From: Mycolicibacterium malmesburyense
Lineage (GTDB): Bacteria > Actinomycetota > Actinomycetes > Mycobacteriales > Mycobacteriaceae
NCBI RefSeq assembly: GCF_001050015.1
Contig: NZ_CVTB01000188.1
Coordinates: 1-64,000, forward strand
Length of the DNA: 64,000 nt
Direction of reading: 5' to 3'
Below, piece after piece: positions 48,902 through 58,653 of this stretch. Position 1 is the first letter of the stretch, and every line of letters starts with the position of its first letter. Under the pieces are notes generated by a model. It had not been told where the DNA came from. It did not search any database and saw only the letters and a program-made list of their open reading frames with translations. The position numbers and the translations under genes are program-made.

Positions 48902-51900
48902 GTGTTCGCCTGGTGGGGTCGAACGGTGTACCGGTATCGATACATCGTCATCGGCGTCATGGTTGCGCTCTGCCTCGGTGGCGGTGTCTACGGGATCAGC
49001 CTTGGCAACCACGTCACCCAGAGCGGCTTCTACGACGAGGGCAGCCAGTCCGTGCACGCCTCCGTGGTCGCCGACGAGGCCTTCGGCCGCGACCGGACCA
49101 GCCATGTCGTGGCGATCCTCACCCCACCCGACGGGGAGAAGGTCGATAACCCGAAGTGGCAGAGTGACGTCGTCGGCGAGCTCGATGACTTCGTCAAGGA
49201 CCATCCCGATCAGGTGGTGAGCTGGGTCGGCTGGCTGCGGGCGCCCGACGCCGCGAGCGCGACCGTCCAGCAGATGAAGACGGCCGACCTGTCGAAGACC
49301 TTCGTCAGCATCCCGCTCAAGGGCGACACCGACGACGAGATCCTGAAGAACTACCAGGCCGTCGAACCGGACCTACAACAAGTCAACGGCGGCCGCATCG
49401 AGCTGGCCGGCCTCAACCCGCTGGCCAGCGAACTGACCGGCAGCATTGGCGAGGACCAGCGCCGCGCGGAGGTCGCGGCCATTCCGCTGGTCTGTGTGGT
49501 GCTGTTCTTCGTGTTCGGCGGTGTGGTCGCCGCGGCCCTTCCCGGTGTTATCGGCGGGCTGACGATCGCCGGCGCGCTGGGCATCATGCGCCTGTTCGCC
49601 GAGTTCATGCCGGTGCACTTCTTCGCCCAGCCGGTGGTGACGCTGATGGGCCTCGGCATCGCGGTGGACTACGGCCTGTTCATGGTGAGCCGGTTCCGCG
49701 AGGAGATCGCCGAGGGCTACGACACCGAGGCCGCGGTCAGGCGGACCGTGATGACCTCGGGCCGCACGATCATGTTCTCCGCGGTGATCCTGGTGGCGTC
49801 CTCGGTGCCGCTGCTGCTGTTCCCGCAGGGCTTCTTGAAGTCGATCACGTACGCGATCATCGCCTCGGTCATGTTGGCCGCGGTCCTGTCGGTGACGGTG
49901 CTGGCCGCGGCCCTGGGAATCCTCGGTCACCGCGTCGACGCGCTCGGCGTGCGCACCCTGCTGCGGTTCACCAAGCCCTACCCGGCCCCGTCCCCGGCGG
50001 AGACCACCGACCGGATGAACCCGTTGGCGATCGCGTCCATCCCGCTGAGTGTGCTCATCCCGTTCGCCGCGATCCCCGTCGGCCACATCGCCAGGGCACA
50101 GATCCGACGCACGTACGACAAGGGCGCCAACTTCGCCCTGCTGGGATTGGTGCTCGGCTATGTCGGTTCGTTCGCCTGGATCTTCTACGGGCTGTTCGCG
50201 GCGAAGGACACCCTCGGATCGGGCATCTTCTATCTGCTGCTGGCCATCGCCATCTTCGTGGCAGGCACCATCCTGGTGCTGTCGGCCGCGGGGTTGAGCC
50301 CGCTGGTCCGCAAGCCGACGGTGTGGTGGCTGAACTGGTTGGCGGAGAAGACGCAGAAGACCAAGACGCGCGCCGAGGTCGAGAAGGGCTTCTGGGGCAA
50401 GCTGGTCAACCGGGTGATGAAGCGCCCGATCGCGTTCGCCGCACCGATCGTCATCGTGATGATCCTGTTGATCATCCCGCTGGGCCAGTTGTCGCTCGGC
50501 GGCATCAGCGAGAAGTACCTACCCCCGGACAATTCCGTGCGCCAGGCGCAGGAGGCGTTCGACAAGTCGTTCCCCGGTTTCCGCACCGAACCGCTGACGT
50601 TGGTGATCGAGAACGACAACGGCGACCCGGTCACCGAGCAGCAGGTAGCGGAGATCCGCAGCAAGGCGATGATGATCCCCGGGTTCATCCAGCCCGAGGA
50701 CGACCCGACGAAGATGTGGCAGCCGCGGCCGTACCAGGAGGGCGGTTCGGAGGATCCGGCGGTCCAGGTCATCCAGAACGGCCTGGTGAACCGCAACGAC
50801 GCGGCCAAGAAGGTCGAGGAGCTTCGGTCGATCGTGCCGCCGCGCGGCCTGTCGATCTCCGTCGGCGGCACCCCCGCCCTGGAACAGGACAGTATCCACA
50901 GCCTGTTCGACAGGCTGCCGCTGATGGTGACCATCCTGATCGTCACCACCACGATCCTGATGTTCCTGGCGTTCGGCTCGGTGGTGTTGCCGATCAAGGC
51001 CGCGGTGATGAGCGCGCTCACGTTGGGCTCGACGATGGGCGTGCTGACCTGGATGTTCGTCGAGGGGCACGGCTCCGGGCTGATGAACTACACCCCGCAG
51101 CCGCTGATGGCGCCGATGATCGGCCTGATCATCGCGGTCATCTGGGGTCTGTCGACCGACTACGAGGTGTTCCTGGTCTCGCGCATGGTCGAGGCCCGCG
51201 AACGCGGGCTGTCCACCGCCGAGGCCATCCGCGTCGGCACCGCGACCACCGGCCGGTTGATCACCGGTGCGGCGCTGGTGCTCGCCGTGGTCGCCGGCGC
51301 GTTCGTGTTCTCCGACCTGGTGATGATGAAGTACCTGGCGTTCGGCCTGCTGATCGCGCTGTTGCTCGACGCCACCATCGTCCGCATGTTCCTCGTGCCC
51401 GCCGTGATGAAGCTGCTCGGCGACGACTGCTGGTGGGCGCCGCGGTGGATGAAGCGGATCCAGGAGCGGATGGGCCTCGGCGAGACCGAACTGCCCGACG
51501 AACGCAAGCGCCCTGCGGTGCGGGAGGCCCCGGAGGATCCCGAGGCGCTGGTCGGCGCGGGTGCGCCGGTTCCGCCCCGGCCCCGTCCGCCGCACGACCC
51601 GACGCACCCCGCCGTCGCGGGACCGTCGCGCCCCGGCACCACCCGCGCCACACCGCAACGGGTTCCGTCGGCGACCGGCACGACGCGCATCCCCAGCACG
51701 CCACCGCCCGCGGCACCGGCCGACGAGCCGCAGACCACGCGGTTGTCGATGGCGAAGAACGCCGTGCGCAACGCGGTGAGCAACGCCGCCGCATCGGCGC
51801 GCCAGGCCACCCGTCCTTCGGCGCCACCCCCGCCACCGACGCCGCCCCCGGCGGCCCCGCCGACTCCGCGCCCTGGCGCGGGGCGGCCGCCGCGCGAGGA

Positions 51901-52318
51901 ACGCGAGATCGAGTCGTGGCTGGGCGAACTGCGGGGCACGGGCACGCCGCCCGCTCCGCCCGCGCCCACTCCGCAGCGGCCGTCGGCCGAACCCACCAGG
52001 GCTATGCCCACGGGAGCGCCGCCGGAGGGCCAACGGCCGCGTGTTGCGCCTCCGACGCCCGGCAACGAGCCGACGACAGCGATCCCGACACCGCGGTCAC
52101 AGCCGCAAGGGCAGCCATCGGGGACCCCGCCCGAAGGCCGGGGAGACCCCGACGCGACGACGGCCATTCCGACCCCGGGCAGGCAGGCCGGCGGCGGTAA
52201 GCAGGGCGACGACGCCGAGGCGGCGACCGAGAAGCTCAATACCGGAGAGGACGCCGAGCGGCAGAATCGCGGTGGCCTCAGCGCTCAGGACCTGTTGCGG
52301 CGCGAGGGCCGGCTGTAG
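48902..52318 (+). CDS. mmpL3: MmpL3 trehalose monomycolate exporter with an internal membrane-domain insertion
   Basis: 1138-residue RND-superfamily flippase that exports trehalose monomycolate using the proton gradient. GTG 48902 follows AAGGAG. The proton-relay Asp-Tyr pairs are intact: D256-Y257 (AVDYGLF) and D753-Y754 (STDYEVF). The first has the numbering I recall for M. smegmatis MmpL3, but the second is shifted by 108 from that protein's D645-Y646. The shift is due to an extra block (about residues 356-473) between TM6 and TM7. The tail after about 850 is Pro/Arg-rich with repeated TTAIPTP, and likely disordered in the cytosol. The last residues (SAQDLLRREGRL) look conserved. Confidence 0.95.
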   Translation: MFAWWGRTVYRYRYIVIGVMVALCLGGGVYGISLGNHVTQSGFYDEGSQSVHASVVADEAFGRDRTSHVVAILTPPDGEKVDNPKWQSDVVGELDDFVKDHPDQVVSWVGWLRAPDAASATVQQMKTADLSKTFVSIPLKGDTDDEILKNYQAVEPDLQQVNGGRIELAGLNPLASELTGSIGEDQRRAEVAAIPLVCVVLFFVFGGVVAAALPGVIGGLTIAGALGIMRLFAEFMPVHFFAQPVVTLMGLGIAVDYGLFMVSRFREEIAEGYDTEAAVRRTVMTSGRTIMFSAVILVASSVPLLLFPQGFLKSITYAIIASVMLAAVLSVTVLAAALGILGHRVDALGVRTLLRFTKPYPAPSPAETTDRMNPLAIASIPLSVLIPFAAIPVGHIARAQIRRTYDKGANFALLGLVLGYVGSFAWIFYGLFAAKDTLGSGIFYLLLAIAIFVAGTILVLSAAGLSPLVRKPTVWWLNWLAEKTQKTKTRAEVEKGFWGKLVNRVMKRPIAFAAPIVIVMILLIIPLGQLSLGGISEKYLPPDNSVRQAQEAFDKSFPGFRTEPLTLVIENDNGDPVTEQQVAEIRSKAMMIPGFIQPEDDPTKMWQPRPYQEGGSEDPAVQVIQNGLVNRNDAAKKVEELRSIVPPRGLSISVGGTPALEQDSIHSLFDRLPLMVTILIVTTTILMFLAFGSVVLPIKAAVMSALTLGSTMGVLTWMFVEGHGSGLMNYTPQPLMAPMIGLIIAVIWGLSTDYEVFLVSRMVEARERGLSTAEAIRVGTATTGRLITGAALVLAVVAGAFVFSDLVMMKYLAFGLLIALLLDATIVRMFLVPAVMKLLGDDCWWAPRWMKRIQERMGLGETELPDERKRPAVREAPEDPEALVGAGAPVPPRPRPPHDPTHPAVAGPSRPGTTRATPQRVPSATGTTRIPSTPPPAAPADEPQTTRLSMAKNAVRNAVSNAAASARQATRPSAPPPPPTPPPAAPPTPRPGAGRPPREEREIESWLGELRGTGTPPAPPAPTPQRPSAEPTRAMPTGAPPEGQRPRVAPPTPGNEPTTAIPTPRSQPQGQPSGTPPEGRGDPDATTAIPTPGRQAGGGKQGDDAEAATEKLNTGEDAERQNRGGLSAQDLLRREGRL
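49967..50320 (+). other. DUF4190-like insertion within mmpL3
   Basis: Codons 356-473. NPLAIASI...IPVGHIARAQIRRT...GANFALLGLVLGYVG is the pattern of the DUF4190 two-helix membrane domain. Hydrophobic segments lie at about 374-394, 411-433 and 441-466. M. smegmatis MmpL3 as I recall it has only about ten residues here, between the end of TM6 and the WLAEKTQKTKTR motif. The insertion is in frame and has normal GC content. Confidence 0.8.
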
Positions 52319-52327
52319 GGCGAAAGC

Positions 52328-53461
52328 TCAATCCACGTCGTCGGTTTCGGCCTTGACCAACGGGCCGTCGTCCTCTTCGAGGGCCTCCTTCTCGGCGTCG
52401 GGATCCCGAGCCGTCAGCACGCGCACCGCGCTGTTGAGGAACGCGAGCACCGGCACCGCCAGCAGCGCGCCCACGATTCCCGCGAGCACGCCGCCGCCGG
52501 CGATCACCAGCACGATCGCGAGCGGATGGATCGACACCGCACGGCCCATCACCAGCGGCTGCAGCACGTGGCCCTCCAGCTGCTGCACGGCGATGACCAG
52601 TCCGAGGGTGATCAGCGCGTAGATGAAACCCTTGGCGATCAGTGCGACGACCACCGCGAGTGCGCCGGCCACCACCGCGCCGACCAGCGGGATGAACGCG
52701 CCGAGAAACACCAGCGAGGCCAGCGGCAGCGCGAGCGGAACGCCCATGATCGCCAGGCCGGTGCCGATGCCGACGGCGTCGACGAGGGCGACCAGGAACG
52801 TGGCCCGCACGTACCCGATCAACGAGTGGAAACCGGCGCGTCCCGCCTCGCGCACCCGATCTCGTACATGCGCCGGGAAGATCTGGGTGACGAACGCGTA
52901 GATGTTGCGGCCACCCTGCAGCAGAAAGATCAGCGTGAACAACACCAGCACGGCGCCGGTCACGATCTCGGTCACCGTGCCCGCGGTCGACAGTGCGCCG
53001 GTAGTCACCCTCTCCTGGTTGTTCTGCAGGGCCTCGATCGCAGAGTTGCCCGCGTTGTCGATCTGCTCCCGGCTCAGGTGCAGAGGCCCGTCGATCAGCC
53101 AGTTGCGGATTCCGTCGATGCTGCGGCTGACCTGCTGGGTCAGCTCCGGCGCACCCTCGATGAACTGCGTGACGACGAACGAGAGGATCCCGCCGACCAC
53201 GGCGAACCCGCTGAGCAGCATCAGCGCCACCGCACCGGCTCGCGGCGCTCCGCGCCGGTCGAGGAAGTCGACCGCGGGCATCAGCAGGGCCGCGAGGATG
53301 GTCGCCAGCGCGACGGGTACGACGATGATCTCCAGCCGTTTGAACACCCACAGCGAGGCGACGACAGCGCCGAGGATGACCAGCAGGCGCCACGACCAGG
53401 CGGCCCCTTTGCGTACGAGAGGTGATACGGACTCGTCGTCGAGAGAAGGGCCCCCAGGCAT
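52328..53461 (-). CDS. AI-2E-family transporter/permease (Rv0205-like)
   Basis: 377 residues. Six to eight membrane helices and the YhhQ/PerM layout of AI-2E-family proteins: two N-terminal helices, a soluble periplasmic-like segment (about 80-160), four central helices and a charged cytosolic C-terminus. The [21 protein letters not shown] block is characteristic. A TACGCT box lies six bases before ATG 53461, so the mRNA is probably leaderless; the long open frame upstream is spurious. The substrate is unknown. Confidence 0.88.
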   Translation of the reverse strand: MPGGPSLDDESVSPLVRKGAAWSWRLLVILGAVVASLWVFKRLEIIVVPVALATILAALLMPAVDFLDRRGAPRAGAVALMLLSGFAVVGGILSFVVTQFIEGAPELTQQVSRSIDGIRNWLIDGPLHLSREQIDNAGNSAIEALQNNQERVTTGALSTAGTVTEIVTGAVLVLFTLIFLLQGGRNIYAFVTQIFPAHVRDRVREAGRAGFHSLIGYVRATFLVALVDAVGIGTGLAIMGVPLALPLASLVFLGAFIPLVGAVVAGALAVVVALIAKGFIYALITLGLVIAVQQLEGHVLQPLVMGRAVSIHPLAIVLVIAGGGVLAGIVGALLAVPVLAFLNSAVRVLTARDPDAEKEALEEDDGPLVKAETDDVD

Positions 53462-53467
53462 CCCGAT

Positions 53468-53473
53468 AGCGTA
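53468..53473 (-). promoter_or_regulatory. -10 box, leaderless promoter of the AI-2E-type gene
   Basis: TACGCT on the minus strand, six bases before ATG 53461. Confidence 0.55.
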
Positions 53474-53524
53474 ACGGCCTGGCACTGGCAGCGACGGATC
53501 TCCGGAAACGGCAATACCAGGCAC

Positions 53525-53530
53525 TACCCT
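53525..53530 (+). promoter_or_regulatory. -10 box, leaderless promoter of the Rv0204c-like gene
   Basis: TACCCT six bases before GTG 53537; it fixes this GTG as the start. Confidence 0.6.
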
Positions 53531-53536
53531 TAGCCC

Positions 53537-54601
53537 GTGGCCCACGACGCGCCTGCGAGTGCAGCCCAGAGCCAGGGGCGCTCGACCCGCGGCAAGTACT
53601 GGTGGCTGCGGTGGGCCGTTCTCGCCGTGGCGGCCGTCGTGCTGAGCGTCGAACTCGGGCTGGTGTGGGATCAGCTCGCCAAGGCGTGGCATAGCCTTTA
53701 CACCGCGGAGTGGTGGTGGGTGCTGGCCGCGGTGGGCACGGCGATGGCGTCCATGCATTTCTTCGGCGACATCCAGCGCAAGCTGCTGCGGTCCGCGGAA
53801 GTGCCGGTGCGGCAATGGCGTTCGCAGGCCGCGTTCTACGCGGGCAATTCCTTGAGTACGACGCTGCCCGGCGGGCCCGTGCTGTCGGCGACGTTCATCT
53901 ACCGCCAGCAACGGCTGTGGGGTGCCACGCCGGTCATCGCCTCGTGGCAGCTGGTGATGTCGGGGGCGCTACAGGTGATCAGCCTGGCGCTGCTGGGGCT
54001 GGGCAGCGCGTTCTTCCTCGGCGCCAAGCACAACCCGTTCTCGCTGATCTTCACGCTCGCCGGGTTCCTCATGCTGATCGTGCTGGCGCAGGCGGTGGCT
54101 TCGCGGCCGGATCTGCTGGACGGCATCGGGGTGCGGTTGCTGTCGTGGGTGAACTACGTGCGCGCGAAACCCGCCCACAACGGGCTGGCGAAATGGCGCG
54201 AGACGCTGGCACAGCTCGAGTCGGTGAAGCTGAGCAGGAGCCAGCTCGGCGTCGCGTTCACCTGGTCGATGTTCACGCTGGTCACCGGCGTCGGCACGCT
54301 GTTGTTCGCCTGCTTCGCCGCGGGCGGGAAGCCGTCGCTGCTGGGGGTGGTCGTGGCCTACGTCGCCGCCCGCGCGGTCGGGTCGATTCCGCTGATGCCC
54401 GGCGGGCTGCTCGTGGTGGAGGCGGTGCTGGTGCCCGGTCTGGTGTCGAGCGGGATGACGCTGGCCTCGGCGATCTCCGCGATGCTGATCTACCGGCTGA
54501 TCAGCTGGATCTTCATCGCGGCGATCGGATGGGTGGTGTTCTTCTTCATGTTCCGCACCGAGACCGACGTCGACCCCGACGCATGCGACGACCAGCGGTA
54601 G
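53537..54601 (+). CDS. LPG synthase/flippase-like (YbhN-type) membrane protein (Rv0204c-like)
   Basis: 354 residues, eight or so helices. The family-typical [21 protein letters not shown] and [20 protein letters not shown] blocks are seen. It belongs to the lysylphosphatidylglycerol synthetase transmembrane family, many of which move glycolipids across the membrane. GTG 53537 is supported by a TACCCT box. It sits between mmpL3 and mmpL11 as Rv0204c does. The last 19 bases overlap the lipoprotein gene downstream, with which it is probably co-transcribed. The cargo is unknown. Confidence 0.87.
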   Translation: MAHDAPASAAQSQGRSTRGKYWWLRWAVLAVAAVVLSVELGLVWDQLAKAWHSLYTAEWWWVLAAVGTAMASMHFFGDIQRKLLRSAEVPVRQWRSQAAFYAGNSLSTTLPGGPVLSATFIYRQQRLWGATPVIASWQLVMSGALQVISLALLGLGSAFFLGAKHNPFSLIFTLAGFLMLIVLAQAVASRPDLLDGIGVRLLSWVNYVRAKPAHNGLAKWRETLAQLESVKLSRSQLGVAFTWSMFTLVTGVGTLLFACFAAGGKPSLLGVVVAYVAARAVGSIPLMPGGLLVVEAVLVPGLVSSGMTLASAISAMLIYRLISWIFIAAIGWVVFFFMFRTETDVDPDACDDQR

Positions 54602-55830
54602 CCGTTCTCGGCGCCGTGGCGCTGATCGCCGCCTGTTCACAAACCACCGACCGACCCGGGTCGACATCGACGACCACGCCGCCGTCCGAGACGACGACGG
54701 CGGCGCAGGGACCGAGGCGCGGTCCCGCACCGTCGGTGGCCACCCCGATCGTCGGTGACGCGATCAGCCAGCCGGTGCCGGTGCGCGCCACGGACGGCAA
54801 CATGCATCTGGTGTACGAGATCGGCCTGACCAACACGCTTCCGAATCCGCTGACCCTGAAGTCGATCACCGTGTTGGACCGCGACGTCGCCCTGCTCGAC
54901 CTCGAGGACAACCAGCTCGCGCATTGGACCAGGATCATCGGAACCCCAAGCCCCACAACGACGATCGGGCCCGCACAGACCGCGATCGTGCTGTTCGACG
55001 TCGCATTGGAGGACGGCGCGGAGATGCCGACCCGGCTGACGCACGCCGTCTCACTGGCCAATCCCGATCCGATGGACCCGCTGTTCCCCGCCGACCAGAA
55101 CGTGGAAATCGCCCCGATCGAGGTGCAGCCACGCGAACCCATCGTGATCCGGCCCCCGCTGACCGGAGCGGGTTGGGTCGACGCCGGCGGATGTTGCGAT
55201 ACCAGCGCGCACCGCACGGCTCTCAACCCGGTCAACGGCCGCCTGTGGGCCGCGGAACGATTCGCGATCGACTACGTCCAACTGGATCCCGACCGACGAC
55301 TGGTCGCCGGCGACCCGTCGAAACCCGAGAGCTTCGCGTACTACGGTGCCGACATCCACGCCGTCGGCGACGGACGGGTGGTCTCGGTGCTCGACGGCCT
55401 GCCCGAGCAGGTGCCCGGCCGCAATCCGACCGGACTGCCGCTGAACCAGTACGCCGGCAACCACGTCGTACAGGATCTCGGCGACGGGAACTTCGCGCTG
55501 TACGCCCACATCAAGACCGGCACGGTCGCGGTCAAACCGGGCGACCGACTGACCGCCGGACAGGTGATCGGGAACGTCGGCAACACCGGCAACACCAGCG
55601 CACCACACCTGCACTTCCAGGTCATGAGCTCACCAGACCCGCTGGGCTCCAACGGTTTACCGTTCGAGTTCGACGACTTCCGGCTCGACGCCCGACTGGC
55701 CGGGGACGACGCGGCCCTCGAAGGCCTTTTCGAGGGTGCTTCCGCGCAGTTTCAGCCCGGCTTCGCAGCCCGCAGTGAAAAGACCGCCATGCCATTGGAA
55801 TTGGATGTGATGACGTATGCCGATCGATAG
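54583..55830 (+). CDS. M23/LytM-like lipoprotein
   Basis: 415 residues. The signal peptide ends in the lipobox LIAAC (Cys 18), followed by a Thr/Pro-rich linker, an immunoglobulin-like region and a C-terminal LytM fold (VKPGDRLTAGQVIGNVGNTG, YAHIKTG and PHLHFQVM). The HxH pair is present, but the usual first-ligand HxxxD position reads RFAID; the His may instead come from AHRTAL. It may be a degenerate peptidase that binds rather than cuts peptidoglycan. ATG 54583 overlaps the upstream gene by 19 bases and the DUF3054 gene by 14. Confidence 0.8.
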   Translation: MRRPAVAVLGAVALIAACSQTTDRPGSTSTTTPPSETTTAAQGPRRGPAPSVATPIVGDAISQPVPVRATDGNMHLVYEIGLTNTLPNPLTLKSITVLDRDVALLDLEDNQLAHWTRIIGTPSPTTTIGPAQTAIVLFDVALEDGAEMPTRLTHAVSLANPDPMDPLFPADQNVEIAPIEVQPREPIVIRPPLTGAGWVDAGGCCDTSAHRTALNPVNGRLWAAERFAIDYVQLDPDRRLVAGDPSKPESFAYYGADIHAVGDGRVVSVLDGLPEQVPGRNPTGLPLNQYAGNHVVQDLGDGNFALYAHIKTGTVAVKPGDRLTAGQVIGNVGNTGNTSAPHLHFQVMSSPDPLGSNGLPFEFDDFRLDARLAGDDAALEGLFEGASAQFQPGFAARSEKTAMPLELDVMTYADR

Positions 55831-56194
55831 CCGCGAACTCACCCGTGCCGCGTTGACGGCGGTCGCCACCGATGTGGTCTGCCTGATCGTGTTCGCCGCG
55901 ATCGGACGACGCAGTCACGACGAGGGGCTGAACCTCGCCGGTATCGCCGAGACCGCGTGGCCGTTCGTGACCGGTGCGCTCGCCGGCTGGGTGCTGTCCC
56001 TCGGATGGCGGCGGCCCTACTCGCTGATCCCGACCGGCCTGGCGGTGTGGGTGTGCACCATCGTGGTGGGAATGCTGTTGCGCAAGCTGACGTCCGCCGG
56101 TGTCGCTCCGAGTTTCGTTGTGGTGGCGTCGATCGCGACCGCGGTGCTGTTATTGGGCTGGCGCGTGGGGATCGTGATCCTGGCTCGCCGCTGA
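55817..56194 (+). CDS. DUF3054 membrane protein
   Basis: 125 residues with four membrane helices and the pattern of DUF3054 proteins (ATDVVCLIVFAAIGRRSHD, then ETAWPFVTGALAGW). It begins 14 bases before the end of the M23-like lipoprotein gene and closes that operon. Its 3' end overlaps the convergent histidine kinase by 45 bases. Function is unknown for the family. Confidence 0.85.
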   Translation: MPIDSRELTRAALTAVATDVVCLIVFAAIGRRSHDEGLNLAGIAETAWPFVTGALAGWVLSLGWRRPYSLIPTGLAVWVCTIVVGMLLRKLTSAGVAPSFVVVASIATAVLLLGWRVGIVILARR

Positions 56195-57511
56195 CACCGT
56201 CAGCGTCGCGCGGAGACCGCCGAGCGGTCCGTCCGAGAGTTCGATGCGGCCGCCGTGCAACGCGGCCTGCTGTGCCACCAGCGCAAGCCCCAGACCCGAT
56301 CCTCCCGGCGCGGCGTTGCTGCCGCGGGAGAACCGGCCGAGCACCGTCTCGTGTTCGTCGGCGGGCAGCCCGCTGCCATTGTCGTCGACGACGATTGTCA
56401 ACGTGCCGTTCATCCGGTGCGCCGCAAGCACGATACGGCTCGCCCGCCCGTGCGTGATCGCGTTGCGCACCAGGTTGTCGACCGCGAGTCGCAGCCCGCC
56501 CGGCCAGCCCCAGATGGTGCCGAGGTCGTCGTCGGCGTCGACCTCCACCTCGACGCCGCTGCCGGCGCGGGCGTTCTCGCGGGCCACCCGGTCCAACATC
56601 TCAGCGACGTCGATGGTTTCGCGGTCTTCGGCCCGGGCGAGTTGACCCGACGCCAACTGACCGAGCGCGGTGATGATGGCCTCGACCCTGCGCTGGGCCC
56701 GCGAAAGGTCCTGCACCACCTCGTCGCGCTCGTCGGCGGGCAGGTCGTGGATGCGCAACGTGTCGAGGTCCGCGCGCATCGCGGTCAGCGGGGTGCGCAG
56801 TTCGTGTGCGGCGTTGGCGGCGAAATCCTGCGCCGCCTGCAGGGAATTCGTGGTGGCCCGCTGCGCGGCGGCCAACCGGTCGAGCATTCCGGCCATCGCC
56901 TCCGACAGATCCTCGGCTTCGCGCACGCCGTGCACCTCCGGCATGTCGGTGCTGTCCTTGCCGAGCTTCTTGGTGTGCTCGGTGAGCCTGCGCAGCGGGC
57001 GCACCGCCGGGCCGGCCAGCAGCCAGCCCATTCCGGCCGCGACCAGAACCGTCAGTCCCCCGACGCCGGTGTAGAGGGGAATCCTGTTCGGACTCAACAA
57101 GATACTGTCGGCGCGGATGCCGACCGACATCATCACGCCGCCGTCGTTGTCGAGCGGGATCGTGCGCACCCGGTATTCGACGCCGTTGACCTCGACGGTC
57201 GCGGTGCCGGGCGGCAGCGGCGGCAACTGCAACCCGCGCTGGAACACCACCTGACCCGTCGACCGCGACCGACCGGTGGTCAACACCCCGCGGCGCGGGT
57301 CTGCGTGCGGAGTCCCCAGACTCTGATCGGGGTACACGCTGGCGTCGATGATCGAGTCGAGCCGCCGATCGAGTTGGGCCGCATCGTTGTTCGCCAACAC
57401 CACCGACGTGAGGACGAGAAACGCGGCGACGACGGCGGCCGCGGCAGCACCGGCGGCGACCGCGACCCGGGTGCGCAGCGACGCCGACCGCAGTACCCGC
57501 GGAGCCTTCAC
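56150..57511 (-). CDS. PrrB-like sensor histidine kinase
   Basis: 453 residues. Two membrane helices (about 18-40 and 148-168) flank an extracytoplasmic domain of about 105 residues, followed by HAMP (RPLRRLTEHTKKLG), the H-box FAANAAHELRTPLTAMRAD and an ATPase domain with N (NLVRNAITHG), G1 (DDNGSGLP) and G2 (GGSGLGLALV) boxes. The LGLALVAQQAALHGG ending is close to M. tuberculosis PrrB as I recall it. GTG start 57511, 36 bases after the response-regulator stop. The signal is unknown; the two hemophore genes upstream suggest haem or envelope cues. Confidence 0.9.
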   Translation of the reverse strand: MKAPRVLRSASLRTRVAVAAGAAAAAVVAAFLVLTSVVLANNDAAQLDRRLDSIIDASVYPDQSLGTPHADPRRGVLTTGRSRSTGQVVFQRGLQLPPLPPGTATVEVNGVEYRVRTIPLDNDGGVMMSVGIRADSILLSPNRIPLYTGVGGLTVLVAAGMGWLLAGPAVRPLRRLTEHTKKLGKDSTDMPEVHGVREAEDLSEAMAGMLDRLAAAQRATTNSLQAAQDFAANAAHELRTPLTAMRADLDTLRIHDLPADERDEVVQDLSRAQRRVEAIITALGQLASGQLARAEDRETIDVAEMLDRVARENARAGSGVEVEVDADDDLGTIWGWPGGLRLAVDNLVRNAITHGRASRIVLAAHRMNGTLTIVVDDNGSGLPADEHETVLGRFSRGSNAAPGGSGLGLALVAQQAALHGGRIELSDGPLGGLRATLTVSAASQDHDPHAPAQ

Positions 57512-57547
57512 TCCGCCGTGCCCGATCGTTCGACCCGCAACCTCGCC

Positions 57548-58267
57548 TCAGAGCTCTTCCCGCAGCACGTATCCGATGCCGCGGACCGTGTGAATCACCC
57601 GCGGCAGGCCGTCGCGTTCGAGTTTGCGTCGCAGGTAGGAGATGAACACGTCGGCGACGTTGGTCTCGACGTCGAAGTCGTAACCCCAGACCATTTCGAG
57701 CAGGCGCTGGCGGCTCAACACCACGCCGGCGTTGTCGACGAGCACGGCCAGTAGGTCGAATTCGCGCTTCGTCAGGTCGACCCGTTCCCCGGCGACGAAC
57801 ACCAGTCGGCGCGCGGTGTCGATGGTCAGCGGCCCGACCGTCATGGTGTCCGACGTGTGGTCGGAGTGGCCGGCCCGGCGCAGCAACGCATGCAGTCGGG
57901 CGACCAACTCGCCGAGGTCGAACGGTTTGGTCAGATAGTCGTCGGCGCCCGCTTCCAGCCCGGCGATGCGGTCGTTGACGGTGTCGCGCGCGGACAGCAC
58001 GCAGATCGGGATGTCGTTGCCCAGCGCCCGCAGCGCGGTGACGACGGCGACGCCGTCGAGCTCGGGCATCTGGACGTCGAGAACCAGCGCGTCGTGCGAC
58101 TCGTTGGACAACAGCCGCAGCGCTTCCTTACCGGTCGCCGCGACCCGAACGTCGAACCCTGAGTGGCGCAGTCCGCGCGCAACCGAAGTCCTGACGTCCG
58201 GGTCGTCGTCGACCATCAGCACGGTGCGGCCCGCACCTTCCTGCTGAGCGGACGGCCCAGGTGCCAA
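57548..58267 (-). CDS. PrrA-like OmpR-family response regulator
   Basis: About 239 residues. The receiver domain has the acidic cluster MVDDDPD, phospho-acceptor Asp about 64 ([12 protein letters not shown]) and Lys in TKPFDLGEL. The OmpR-type winged helix ends [17 protein letters not shown] and ISYLRRKLE. Start TTG 58267 gives a normal N-terminus; GTG 58222 is an alternative with AGGAAGG further upstream. It begins 11 bases after the stop of the first hemophore gene and precedes the kinase. Highly similar to M. tuberculosis PrrA by recollection, but in a different locus, so a paralogue or relative. Confidence 0.88.
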   Translation of the reverse strand: MAPGPSAQQEGAGRTVLMVDDDPDVRTSVARGLRHSGFDVRVAATGKEALRLLSNESHDALVLDVQMPELDGVAVVTALRALGNDIPICVLSARDTVNDRIAGLEAGADDYLTKPFDLGELVARLHALLRRAGHSDHTSDTMTVGPLTIDTARRLVFVAGERVDLTKREFDLLAVLVDNAGVVLSRQRLLEMVWGYDFDVETNVADVFISYLRRKLERDGLPRVIHTVRGIGYVLREEL

Positions 58268-58278
58268 GCGAACGGGGC

Positions 58279-58653
58279 CTAGCTGTCGGCGAGGCCGTCG
58301 CCGTCGGTGTCGCCGCAGCGGTTCTTGATGTCGACCAGGGGCTGACGAATCCCCGTCAGGTCGGCCTTGATCTGGGGGTTGGCGTTCAGGTATTCCTGCA
58401 CCTTGCCCCGCACCTCGTCGCGCGGCAGGCCCTCCAGGCTGGTGAAGAACCAGTTCACATCCGGATGAGTGAACAGATAGGCCGACGTCGACGCGGAGAC
58501 GCCGGACGCCACACCGGCGAGATCGGCCGCGGTGCAGTTCGGCGGCTCGGCTGCCGCAAGCGGCATAGCACCGAAGAACATCGCACCGGCAATCGCGCCA
58601 GTGCCGACCGCGCCAGCTACCGCACGACGCGCAGAACGGGCCGAGAGAAACAT
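58279..58653 (-). CDS. Secreted hemophore-family protein 1 (mycobacterial haem-binding)
   Basis: 124 residues. The N-terminal signal peptide ends near Ala 35 ([11 protein letters not shown]). The mature helical domain has Cys 40 and Cys 113, positioned to form one disulphide as in the mycobacterial haem-binding fold. It carries the family block [19 protein letters not shown]. By analogy with Rv0203 it would ferry haem outside the membrane to MmpL3 or MmpL11. It is followed by the response regulator 11 bases later. Confidence 0.85.
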   Translation of the reverse strand: MFLSARSARRAVAGAVGTGAIAGAMFFGAMPLAAAEPPNCTAADLAGVASGVSASTSAYLFTHPDVNWFFTSLEGLPRDEVRGKVQEYLNANPQIKADLTGIRQPLVDIKNRCGDTDGDGLADS

